This document shows positions 1 through 6,302 of a DNA stretch of 22,965 nucleotides, in pieces. Location: positions 1 through 22,965 of IMG/VR virus record IMGVR_UViG_3300028372_000049. One strand, 5' to 3'. How positions within the stretch are numbered: the first letter of the stretch is position 1; each line of letters begins with the position of its first letter. The notes below the pieces were generated by a model. It saw nothing but the letters and a program-made list of their open reading frames with translations. It made no database searches and was not told the DNA's origin. The stretch comes from a virus. The translations under genes and the position numbers were made by a program.

Positions 1-1803
1 CGCGTTCGAGGGTGCGGCCGACTGCCCCGAGGATTGGTCCGGCGACGGGGTGCCGGGTCCACTCTCGTCGTTTCCCCCAGCCTCCTCACCACCGTCAGTG
101 GAGAGGTCGGCTTCGACGTCGGGGAGCATGTCGGCGAGGGCCAGCTCCTCTTTGAGGCTCTCCAGCAGGGCATCTCCAGACTTCTCGCCGACGCCTGGGA
201 GACGGAGAAGGCCGCCGCTCTTGATGTCAATTTCGCGTTCGTGGAGGTCGGCGAGGTCGCGGAAGGTCTTGATGTCCTCCTTCTCGCAATACTCCATGAT
301 GCTCTCAGCGCCAGCCTTGCCGATGCCGTCAGTCTTCTTGAACCACTTGGCGGTCAGCTCACGCTGGTCGAGCGGCTCAGGCGTGGCGTTCTCAGGGGCC
401 TCGGGCGGCTGGACCTGACCGGCGTTGGACGCGGCCGGGATGGCGTCGCGCTCCTCAGGCTCAACGACCTGAGCCTCTGCGACGAGGTCGGCCCTGGTGC
501 CCTTCTCCAGCTTGCGGCCGGAGAACTGGGCGAGGATGTCGGCGGGCCGGAGGCCGCGATTCTGGGCCACTTCTCCCATCTCGCGAACCTTGGCGACGAC
601 CTCCTCCACGGTGTCGACGTAGAAGGTGCTCATGTTGACACCGTGGAGGATGGGCGGGATGCCCAGCTCTCTGAGGCCCTCGTCAGTGACGATGCCACCG
701 TGGTCGGGCTTGTCGTCGCTCGGCGGCGCTGGTGCTGGGGCCGGTGCTGGTGCTGGGGCCGGTGCTGGTGCTGGGGCCGGTGCTGGTGCTTCCTCCTTGG
801 GCTTTGAGTCCTGTCCTTTGTACTTGTTCATCAGGTCGCTGAGGCTTGCCATGGTACTTTCCTGTGTCTCGTCTGGTTTACTGAATCCTGCGAACGGGCT
901 GTCGCTACTGTAGCGCATCTTGGAGCACTCTGCAAGTGCATAACAACCACCGTATGCTCCACAAGGGCCTGCACGGTCTCCGATGGTGTGGTCGACCTCG
1001 ACAAAGCCGAAATCGTCCTGTTCTTCTTCGAGAGCCTGGTCTCTGAGGCGTTTCATGCCCTCAACCATGGTGATGTACTTGGCGAAGCGGCCCTCAACGT
1101 GCTCTCGTGTGACGTCGGCGTGGACCCTGCGGACTTCGTGCTTGCTCTTGTGGTACTGGTTGTGGACCAGTCGAACGGTGTCGAGCGAGTCGTCCTGCTC
1201 AAAGGCCCACTTGGCGTACACAATCATCTGGATGTCGGTCGTCAGCTCCATCGCCGACAACGCCCACTTCCAACGTGAGCAGGTCTTGTGGTCCTCGATG
1301 ATGACCTTGGGGGCGTCAGGCTGGCCGGTGCCGGTGTAGTACCTGAGCACGTCGATGAAGCCAGCGACCGGGATGCCCGCCATCTCAAAGGGGCTGTCTG
1401 CGGCCTTCTTGACGTCGACCTCTGGTGCGGCCCTATAGTCGTCCAGGCTCTTGTGGACGATGGTGCCAGCGTCGATGCCAGCGACCATCAGGCGGGCGGC
1501 CTTGCGCATCCAGGCCACGTCCAGGTCTACGCCCAGGTCGGCAAGCAGCTCCTGTGGAGCGTAGTCGATGGCACCGTCTCGGATGGCCACCATGCGCTCG
1601 CGCTGCCCCATCAGGTCCACCTTGTTCTCGCTTCGGGCTGTTACCTCCTCTGCGAGATGGTGGAACGTGATACCGAAGAACAGCGGCTCAGTCTTAGGCC
1701 CCTTGTCATCAAACAGGTAGGCCAAGGCCCACTTTCGTGGACAAAGCGCGTACTTCTTGAGTTGTGAGGCGCTGACGTGGCCCCATGTCCTGGCGGTGCT
1801 CAT
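1..1803 (-). CDS. Cas4/RecB-like PD-(D/E)XK nuclease fused to helix-hairpin-helix region (partial, C-terminus beyond window)
   Basis: One uninterrupted frame of 601 codons runs from ATG at 1803 off the left edge; I read every codon and found no stop. Residues 1-300 look like a RecB/Cas4-family exonuclease: N-terminal LKKYALCPRKW (C21), GITFHH near 44-49, the GFID aspartate (D151), EDHK (D171, K173) and a Q192-x3-Y196 pair. Cysteines 281, 287 and 293 with C21 could hold a 4Fe-4S cluster, as in AddB and Cas4. A Pro-Ala linker (339-361) leads to a second part with two helix-hairpin-helix-like motifs, DGIGKAG (492-498) and LPGVGEK (535-541), which usually bind DNA backbone non-specifically. The tail is acidic and Ser/Pro-rich. 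The likely role is DNA end processing in replication or recombination beside the primase-helicase. An SD-like GAGG lies upstream of the ATG. The fusion is unusual; an internal start at 852 could yield the second half alone. Confidence 0.85.
   Translation of the reverse strand, partial: MSTARTWGHVSASQLKKYALCPRKWALAYLFDDKGPKTEPLFFGITFHHLAEEVTARSENKVDLMGQRERMVAIRDGAIDYAPQELLADLGVDLDVAWMRKAARLMVAGIDAGTIVHKSLDDYRAAPEVDVKKAADSPFEMAGIPVAGFIDVLRYYTGTGQPDAPKVIIEDHKTCSRWKWALSAMELTTDIQMIVYAKWAFEQDDSLDTVRLVHNQYHKSKHEVRRVHADVTREHVEGRFAKYITMVEGMKRLRDQALEEEQDDFGFVEVDHTIGDRAGPCGAYGGCYALAECSKMRYSSDSPFAGFSKPDETQESTMASLSDLMNKYKGQDSKPKEEAPAPAPAPAPAPAPAPAPAPAPPSDDKPDHGGIVTDEGLRELGIPPILHGVNMSTFYVDTVEEVVAKVREMGEVAQNRGLRPADILAQFSGRKLEKGTRADLVAEAQVVEPEERDAIPAASNAGQVQPPEAPENATPEPLDQRELTAKWFKKTDGIGKAGAESIMEYCEKEDIKTFRDLADLHEREIDIKSGGLLRLPGVGEKSGDALLESLKEELALADMLPDVEADLSTDGGEEAGGNDESGPGTPSPDQSSGQSAAPSNA
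727..789 (-). repeat. 18-bp coding tandem repeat (Pro-Ala linker)
   Basis: About three tandem copies of an 18-bp unit, read on the minus strand as CCGGCCCCAGCACCAGCA, encode the alternating Pro-Ala stretch. It joins the nuclease part to the helix-hairpin-helix part. Such stiff, extended linkers are common between domains. The repeat could vary in copy number by slippage without breaking the frame. Confidence 0.8.
850..863 (-). promoter_or_regulatory. possible internal ribosome binding site and start codon
   Basis: On the minus strand AGGA (863-860) sits 7 nt before an in-frame ATG (852-850), codon 318 of the nuclease fusion. This is exactly where the nuclease part ends and the linker/HhH part begins. 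It may be a remnant of two once-separate genes or a working second start. Sequence alone cannot decide. Confidence 0.35.
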
Positions 1804-1847
1804 GTTTTCTACCTCGTATAGTGGTTACAGTCTACTGGCTCCAGGGC

Positions 1848-1876
1848 ACTGTAGTGGCTATAGCGCCCCGAGTCAA
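1848..1876 (-). promoter_or_regulatory. sigma-70-like promoter for the nuclease gene
   Basis: Minus strand: TTGACT (1876-1871), a 17-bp spacer, then TACAGT (1853-1848). Predicted transcription start is near 1841, leaving a leader of about 38 nt before ATG 1803. The -35 lies just downstream of the primase-helicase stop, so the nuclease can be transcribed separately. It resembles the promoter at 4376-4404. Two half-sites, TATAG-4nt-TACAG at 1817-1830 and CTGTA-4nt-CTATA at 1849-1862, form an imperfect inverted pair over the -10 and leader and could be an operator. Confidence 0.5.
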
Positions 1877-1883
1877 ATAAAAA

Positions 1884-4325
1884 TCAGCCCTTCTGTTGAA
1901 TGCCCTTGAAGATTGAGTCGGCCCTGGGCTGCTCGCCGTCGATGATGCGCTCACTGGGGGTGTTGATTTTAGCCTCCAGCTCGCTTCGGTCGGCGAGGTT
2001 GAAGTGGTCGGCCGCGTAGAAGATGGCGTCCAGGTCGATGATGTAGCACGTCGGGCGCTTGTCATTGACCCTGGGGCGCTTGGTGCCTGCTGGGCTGATG
2101 GAGTCGAGCGCGTTTGAGAGCTGGGACTGAGTGGGCACCTTGAAGCTGTTGGTGAGCGTCTTCCACTTGTTGTGCAGGGTCTTCATGTGAACCAGGAACT
2201 CGCCGTCGCCGTAAGGCATCATGTCTGAGCGCGTGCCGCTGTCGATGTAGCTGACCAGTGCAATGAGCAGCTCCTGGTTGATACCCGTCTTGAAGTTGAA
2301 GGTCCTGATGAGTTCGCTGTCCCACCCCTCCACAAGGAACCTATCACCGGCCGTGACCTGACGGTTCTCAGCCAGCCACATGATGTGACGGGCGATGCCG
2401 CCACCGTCGACCCAGGCTTCTGTGTGGGCGCGGCCGCCAAGGCTCTCCAGGTAGGCGGCTGCCTTGGCGTCGGTCTTGATGTAGCCAATACGGCGCTTGA
2501 TGGCCTCTCTATCGTTCTCGGTGAGGTCCTCGCGCATCTTCAGGGCGTCGTCGTTGTTGGCCGTGATGAGCAGGCGGGGAGCACCAATGAGTGTGGCGTG
2601 AGGCTTGTACTTGCGGTTCAAGGACATCTGCGTGGTGCCAATGATACGCCGGAAGATGGAGCTGGCGTTGTCGCCGTAGAAGCCTGTGGGGATGGCCTCG
2701 TCGGCGAGAATCAGGGGGCAGTTGGCGATCTCCTCCTGGAAGCTCTCAGTAAGCGCAGAGTAGGGCGTGGGCGCTCGACCGTGCATACCTACGGCGATGC
2801 CTTCGGCGAGCATACCCTTGCCGATTGAGGGAGGGCCGTGCAGGTACAGGGCGCACACAGGGTCACCAAACCGAGGATAGACGGCCAGCCAGTCGAGCAG
2901 CTCGTCAGCCTTGGGGCCGCCGATGAGCCGCAGCCACTGGTCAATTTCAGGGTCATGCTCGGGCACCACGTCGGCCTGGATGCTGCCGACCCCCTCCAAC
3001 ATGGCCTGGCTGGACGGCTCGTAGTAGTTGCCCTCCTGGCCCATAACGAGCTGGACCTCGTGGACCGGCGTGCCGATGGCGTCGAGGAGGTTCTTGGTCT
3101 GGTGCAGGTTGCCCTTCTCGTTGACGTGGCGGCCGTCGGCCAGTGTCGGGCAGAGGTTGTTGATGGCCCACAGCAGTCCATCAGACTTGTACGGGGGCGT
3201 GTAGCTGGAGCTGCTTTCGTCCCAGACGTAGAAGTGGTTGGAGCTGGCGACGAAGGCAACCAGCGCGTGGGCGGCCTCTTGAGCGGGCATGTTGAGGGTG
3301 TCGGCCATCTCGTCGGCCACAAGCTTCTGGTCTTCTCCGAGCGGCATCCTGAATCCGGCCTGCTTGGCCTTGAAGGCGAGCGTGCGCAGGGTCACTGGCT
3401 TGCCGTAACGGGTGCCCGAGAAGCTGTCCCACTTGGTCCTGCAAGTGTCTGTGCCCTCGTACTTGGTGCCGGTGGAGCTCCACTGGTCCCACAGGTAGAA
3501 GGCGTCGTCGCCCCACTCATGCTTGAGGGCCATGCCCACGCGCACCCACTCCTCGTAGGTGATGTCGGCGTCGATGGCCGCGAGGGCATCTTCAACCCAG
3601 GGGTGGCTAGCAGGCCCGTACCCCCAGTGGTCTCCCTCCCCAGTGGACCCGTCTGAGGTCGGCATAGGTGATGAGGACATCTTGGCGAGGGCGTCGTCCA
3701 GCTCATCAGGTGCCCACGTCAGGGGCCGCATGGATGTGAACTCGCTGACTTCGGCCGTTGAGCGGTAGGCCCCATCGTCGGACTCGCGGCGCACGTTGGG
3801 CAGCCGGAACATCCTGGTCCAGTCTTTGCACTGCTCGTCGGCTGGGATGCCCAGGTCGCGCACATGTGCGATGAACTGGCTCAGGTAGCTGTCAGCGAGT
3901 CGTGCCGGAATGGGCACTTCCAGCGGCCATATAGCTCTCCAGCCGTGCTGGCTGAAATAGATGCCCGCCTGCTGGAGTAGGGGCTGAGTGCGGACCGTCT
4001 CGGCGAACTCGGCACGGTCGGCGTCAGTCCATTCACGATGCCCGGGGAGGTCGACGTCGATGGCGGCGTAGTTGAGCTGAGGCTCATAGCCGTCGCCCTG
4101 CTCTACCAGTGGTACCAGGGCATCCTTCTTGACCCTCAGGCCCTTGTCGGCTGCCTCGCTCAGGGCCGGGACGGTGTAGCAGACGAAGTGAGCGTCGGAC
4201 TGGTGGGCGTCCTCCATCGCGTGCATGAAGTCGGAGAGCGGCTGCATCTTGACGTCTTGCTGGTTTGAGCCGTTGAAGGCTGGGAAATACTTGTCGGGGA
4301 ATGCCAGTAGCTTTGGCAGCTCCAT
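1884..4325 (-). CDS. primase-helicase (AEP-type primase plus SF3/D5-like helicase)
   Basis: Probable bifunctional replication enzyme of 813 residues that makes primers and unwinds the fork. The N-terminal part matches archaeo-eukaryotic primase logic: IDVD (D90, D92) for metal binding, SQHG (125-128) and RMFRLPN (171-177). A middle segment with YEEWVRVGMALKHEWG resembles PriCT_2-type primase C-terminal domains. The helicase part has Walker A GPPSIGKG (497-504), Walker B LILADE (538-543) and a sensor-like LLITANND. This start is preferred because GAGG lies 5 nt upstream and the leader from the predicted promoter (about 43 nt) matches that of the nuclease gene. The alternative ATG at 4352 adds 9 residues. 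It is transcribed away from the repeat-rich region, as expected for a replication gene beside an origin. Confidence 0.9.
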   Translation of the reverse strand: MELPKLLAFPDKYFPAFNGSNQQDVKMQPLSDFMHAMEDAHQSDAHFVCYTVPALSEAADKGLRVKKDALVPLVEQGDGYEPQLNYAAIDVDLPGHREWTDADRAEFAETVRTQPLLQQAGIYFSQHGWRAIWPLEVPIPARLADSYLSQFIAHVRDLGIPADEQCKDWTRMFRLPNVRRESDDGAYRSTAEVSEFTSMRPLTWAPDELDDALAKMSSSPMPTSDGSTGEGDHWGYGPASHPWVEDALAAIDADITYEEWVRVGMALKHEWGDDAFYLWDQWSSTGTKYEGTDTCRTKWDSFSGTRYGKPVTLRTLAFKAKQAGFRMPLGEDQKLVADEMADTLNMPAQEAAHALVAFVASSNHFYVWDESSSSYTPPYKSDGLLWAINNLCPTLADGRHVNEKGNLHQTKNLLDAIGTPVHEVQLVMGQEGNYYEPSSQAMLEGVGSIQADVVPEHDPEIDQWLRLIGGPKADELLDWLAVYPRFGDPVCALYLHGPPSIGKGMLAEGIAVGMHGRAPTPYSALTESFQEEIANCPLILADEAIPTGFYGDNASSIFRRIIGTTQMSLNRKYKPHATLIGAPRLLITANNDDALKMREDLTENDREAIKRRIGYIKTDAKAAAYLESLGGRAHTEAWVDGGGIARHIMWLAENRQVTAGDRFLVEGWDSELIRTFNFKTGINQELLIALVSYIDSGTRSDMMPYGDGEFLVHMKTLHNKWKTLTNSFKVPTQSQLSNALDSISPAGTKRPRVNDKRPTCYIIDLDAIFYAADHFNLADRSELEAKINTPSERIIDGEQPRADSIFKGIQQKG

Positions 4326-4375
4326 GTTTACCTCATCTGTGAGTACGGCCATGTGGCCTCAGTGGTCCACGGTGA

Positions 4376-4404
4376 ACTGTAGCAGAAGAACTAGCAGCAC
4401 GCAA
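4376..4404 (-). promoter_or_regulatory. sigma-70-like promoter for the primase-helicase
   Basis: Minus strand: TTGCGT (4404-4399), 17-bp spacer, TACAGT (4381-4376). The -10 hexamer and following bases (CTACAGT then C, CC, TGGA) resemble the nuclease promoter at 1848-1876. The closest GAATGTCCC copy (4428-4436) is about 24 bp upstream of the -35, where an activator or repressor could act. Confidence 0.5.
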
Positions 4405-4414
4405 ATGATATTCC

Positions 4415-4801
4415 GAGGTTTCTGAGTGAATGTCCCAGATGTCCCTTGGTACATTCGTGAATGTCCCACCCCATCGGGGTCTGGAGGGGTCCACAGGGCG
4501 ATTTGTGCGTCCTAAGGCAATTGGGTCGGTACAAGTGCTCAAGTTTACCGCTGAAAACCTTGAAACCTTGTGAGGCATTTGCACACGTGAGACGGGCATT
4601 GCCACACACCTCAGAGGTTTCTGAGTGAATGTCCCAGATGTCCCTTGGTACATTCGTGAATGTCCCACCCCATCAGGGTCTGAGGGGGTCCGCAGGGCGA
4701 TTTGGGTGTCCTAAGGCAATTGGGTCGGTACAAGTGCTCAAGTTTACCGCTGAAAACCTTGAAACCTTGTAAGGCAATTCCACGCGTGAGAGGGCATTGC
4801 C
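4415..4801. repeat. tandem duplication, two copies with about 199-bp period
   Basis: Copy 1 (about 4415-4603) and copy 2 (about 4614-4801) share the same order: GAGGTTTCTGAGTGAATG, the GAATGTCCC palindrome, a GGGGTCC stretch, GGGCGATTTG, CCTAAGGCAATTGGGTCGG, CAAGTTTACCGC and GGCATTGCC. Only scattered substitutions and small indels separate them. A partial third copy of the first half starts near 4917 and merges into the module ending at 5314. Confidence 0.85.
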
Positions 4802-4932
4802 TTAGAGCGTCCTGTGGCAATTCCACGCGTGAGAAGGGCATTGCCTTAGAGCGTCCTGTGGCAATTCCACACGAGCCGGGTATTGCCTTAGAGCGTCCTG
4901 TGGCAATTCCACACGCCTCAGAGCGTCTGAGT
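4773..4932. repeat. four tandem 42-44 bp repeats (GGCAATTCC family)
   Basis: Units start at 4773, 4816, 4860 and 4902 (periods 43, 44 and 42). Each begins GGCAATTCCAC, most then have CGTGAG and GGGCATTGCC, and end TTAGAGCGTCCTGT; the last is truncated. GGCAAT and ATTGCC are inverted arms inside the units, and CACGCGTG is itself palindromic. Related single copies occur near 4574 and in the CCTAAGGCAATTGGG segments of both 199-bp repeats. Head-to-tail repeats of this size fit replication iterons or a partition site. Confidence 0.8.
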
Positions 4933-5123
4933 GAATGTCCCAGTGGTCCATGTAAATGTCCCAAGCGAGGGGGTGAATGTCCCAGAAGGTGTCTTGGTAC
5001 ATTCACGAATGTCCCACCCCATCAGGGCCTGAAGGGGTCCAAACGCCGATTTAGGGGGTCTTGGGACATTCACTTCTAATATCCTCTACCCTTTATAGAG
5101 TAAACCTTAGGTTTCGTATATAG

Positions 5124-5150
5124 ACGTGTGTGTATATGTGTGTGTATGTA
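5124..5150. other. 27-nt alternating purine-pyrimidine tract
   Basis: From ACGTGTGTG to TATGTA every base alternates purine and pyrimidine, mostly TG with some TA. Such tracts melt easily and can adopt Z-DNA under negative supercoiling. It is absent from the second module copy, so it is specific to the region beside the primase-helicase and could serve as an unwinding element. Confidence 0.6.
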
Positions 5151-5166
5151 GGTTTAAGGTTTTAAG

Positions 5167-5207
5167 TAGTAAACAATTACGCGAGGCCCCCCCACGGTAT
5201 GTACCAC
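5167..5207. repeat. 41-bp block identical to 14310-14350 (copy A)
   Basis: Runs from TAGTAAACAATTACGCG through a run of seven C to GGTATGTACCAC. All 41 bases match the other copy, while flanking sequence has diverged. The last part, GTATGTACC, is one base from the GAATGTACC motif. Confidence 0.9.
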
Positions 5208-5393
5208 TAGAATGAAAATCGCGGTCAGAAGGGCGTCAGGGGCCGATTTTAGTGAATGTCCCAGGGCCCAATTCACTGTCCCTGGTACATTCGTGGGACA
5301 TTCGTGGGACATTCTGGGTCATTTTGGGCCACAGGGCCGATATCCTGTCGATGCACTGCGTGGAGTGGTGGAGCTGTGGAGAGCGGCCGCCCT

Positions 5394-5437
5394 TATACTA
5401 AGAAATTAGTTGCGCCAAGCTCCATAGCTGTTATACT
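5394..5437 (+). promoter_or_regulatory. plus-strand promoter(s) for the regulator/terminase operon
   Basis: TTGCGC (5410-5415), a 16-bp spacer and TATACT (5432-5437) form a sigma-70-like promoter with a predicted start near 5444, about 20 nt before ATG 5465. A second TATACT at 5394-5399 has no clear -35 and may be another start. SD GAGG follows about 6 nt before the ATG. Confidence 0.5.
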
Positions 5438-5464
5438 TGAATCAGCGACTCAGAGAGGTAACCA

Positions 5465-5965
5465 ATGAAGGACACACAAGAGCAGACCCGAGAAGTAGTC
5501 GAGCCGTCCGAGACCGACAAGGAGCGGCGCGACCGCCTCAGGGCCAGACGGCTGTTATTCTTCGACCGCCCGGACTTCGAGAATATTGAGCAGTTCGCTG
5601 AGTTCGTCAGGCACTGCCGCGCCTCCTACGAGGACGGCCCGAGCATGGGCAGCACGACTCAAGCCTGTATTGAGATGGCGTTCGACGAGGACAGGTATGG
5701 TGTGGGCATCAGGACCTATCCCCAGGTCAAGCCCGTTGAGCCAGAGCCTCCCCTCCACCTGACCCACGACCACCTACTCCGGCTCGCTACGCGCAACGTC
5801 AGGCACCTGGGCACCTGGGTCGCTATTGACGTGGAGGGGCAGACCACCCGAGACAGGGCCGAAGCTCAGGGCCTGGGGAAATCTACCGTCCACGGACGTC
5901 TGACCAAGGCGCGTACGGCAATCATGGAGAAGCTCGCACGGGGAGGCCACGATGCTGCGAATTGA
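5465..5965 (+). CDS. sigma-70 region-4-like HTH regulator
   Basis: A protein of 166 residues, the first plus-strand gene after the control region. Residues from about 114 to 155 (LGTWVAIDVEG, then TTRDRAEAQGLGKSTVHGRL and TKARTAIMEKL) match the helix-turn-helix of sigma-70 region 4 and ArpU/RinA-like phage late regulators; GLGKSTVHGRL would be the recognition helix. The N-terminal half is charged and not recognised. Phage proteins of this type usually activate late or packaging genes, and its place just before the terminase operon fits. It is a reasonable candidate for the protein that reads the GAATGTCCC motifs, but nothing in the sequence proves that. GAGG precedes the ATG, and the 3' end overlaps the next gene by 14 bp. 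Confidence 0.75.
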   Translation: MKDTQEQTREVVEPSETDKERRDRLRARRLLFFDRPDFENIEQFAEFVRHCRASYEDGPSMGSTTQACIEMAFDEDRYGVGIRTYPQVKPVEPEPPLHLTHDHLLRLATRNVRHLGTWVAIDVEGQTTRDRAEAQGLGKSTVHGRLTKARTAIMEKLARGGHDAAN

Positions 5966-6302
5966 CACAATCAGCGCACTGGAGGTGCCTGGGTACGGCG
6001 TAGAGCTGGAGCTGGGCCTTGTATCTTTTGAGCACTACGTTATTGACGCCATGGGGCCTGAGGCTGCCGACACGCTCATGCGTCACCTGATGGGACAGTC
6101 CATCCACGAAGCCTCGGCCCTTGGCCTCTCCGTGGACCTGACGCGTCTCTACGTCCAGGTTCTGGACCCGACCCTTCACCCATGTGAGCAGACACTGCCG
6201 TCTGAGGCTCTCCTCAGCGGCGCGTTCCGAGTGGTCGCCCCGCTCGAAGACGACCCCCTTAAATGCCTGTACATCAGGTCACAAATCAAGGAGAAGTCAT
6301 GA
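5952..6302 (+). CDS. hypothetical phage protein
   Basis: A protein of 116 residues that I do not recognise. It has a strong SD (GGGGAGG, 5-6 nt before ATG), overlaps the upstream regulator by 14 bp and its TGA overlaps the next ATG as ATGA, so it is translationally coupled in a small operon. The N-terminal half alternates hydrophobic and acidic residues (GVELELGLVSFEHYVID) and looks like a small alpha/beta fold. No catalytic motif, signal peptide or membrane helix is visible. It may help take over host metabolism or modulate the neighbouring regulator; this is only guilt by position. Confidence 0.75.
   Translation: MLRIDTISALEVPGYGVELELGLVSFEHYVIDAMGPEAADTLMRHLMGQSIHEASALGLSVDLTRLYVQVLDPTLHPCEQTLPSEALLSGAFRVVAPLEDDPLKCLYIRSQIKEKS

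Larger units (their letters stand above)
4428..5314. repeat. array of GAATGT(C/A)CC motifs on both strands, helically phased
   Basis: Exact plus-oriented copies start at 4428, 4459, 4627, 4658, 4933, 4975, 5007 and 5254. Inverted copies (GG(G/T)ACATTC) start at 4448, 4647, 4996, 5063, 5284, 5295 and 5306. A variant, AAATGTCCC, is at 4954. Start-to-start spacings within clusters are 20+11, 20+11, 21+21+21+11 and 11+11, near multiples of one helical turn. The inverted/direct pairs at 4448-4467, 4647-4666 and 4996-5015 are 20-bp palindromes with 9-bp arms, one arm mismatch and a 2-bp centre. This looks like cooperative binding by a dimeric protein. Confidence 0.85.
4973..5314. repeat. control module, copy A
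   Basis: This stretch aligns along its length with 14145-14446. In order: GAATGTCCC, the 20-bp palindrome, a GCCGATT element, an A+T-rich part beginning CCCTTTAT with AAACCTTA and TAAGGTTT arms (5102-5109 and 5155-5162), the 41-bp identical block, an AAAATCG/CGATTTT inverted repeat, GAATGTCCC, then 30 bp later the start of GGTACATTC-GT-GGGACATTC. Copy A has an extra alternating tract and one extra 11-bp motif repeat. Confidence 0.8.
4326..5464. other. 1.1-kb non-coding, repeat-rich control region (candidate origin/operator array)
   Basis: No credible gene lies here; the open frames translate the repeats themselves. It holds the minus-strand primase promoter, a 199-bp-period tandem duplication, four 42-44 bp repeats, at least 15 exact GAATGT(C/A)CC motifs on both strands, an A+T-rich stretch near 5080-5175 with a 27-nt alternating purine-pyrimidine tract, a 41-bp block identical to one at 14310-14350, and the plus-strand promoter. 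Repeats plus an A+T-rich stretch next to a primase-helicase fit a replication origin. The motif spacing also fits a multi-site operator. Both roles are inference. Confidence 0.7.

Noticed and set aside
34-1767. Plus-strand open frames over the first 1.8 kb
   Set aside because: They are antisense to the continuous nuclease frame, which has clear motifs, an SD and a promoter.
2838-3656. Plus-strand 272-codon frame
   Set aside because: Antisense to the primase-helicase; G+C-rich DNA gives long shadow frames.
4773-4932. CRISPR array
   Set aside because: Units abut head to tail with no unique spacers between them and no cas genes nearby.
4611-5079. Open frames on both strands through the repeats (up to about 130 codons)
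   Set aside because: They translate the repeat units, have repeated peptides, no SD and no protein-like composition.
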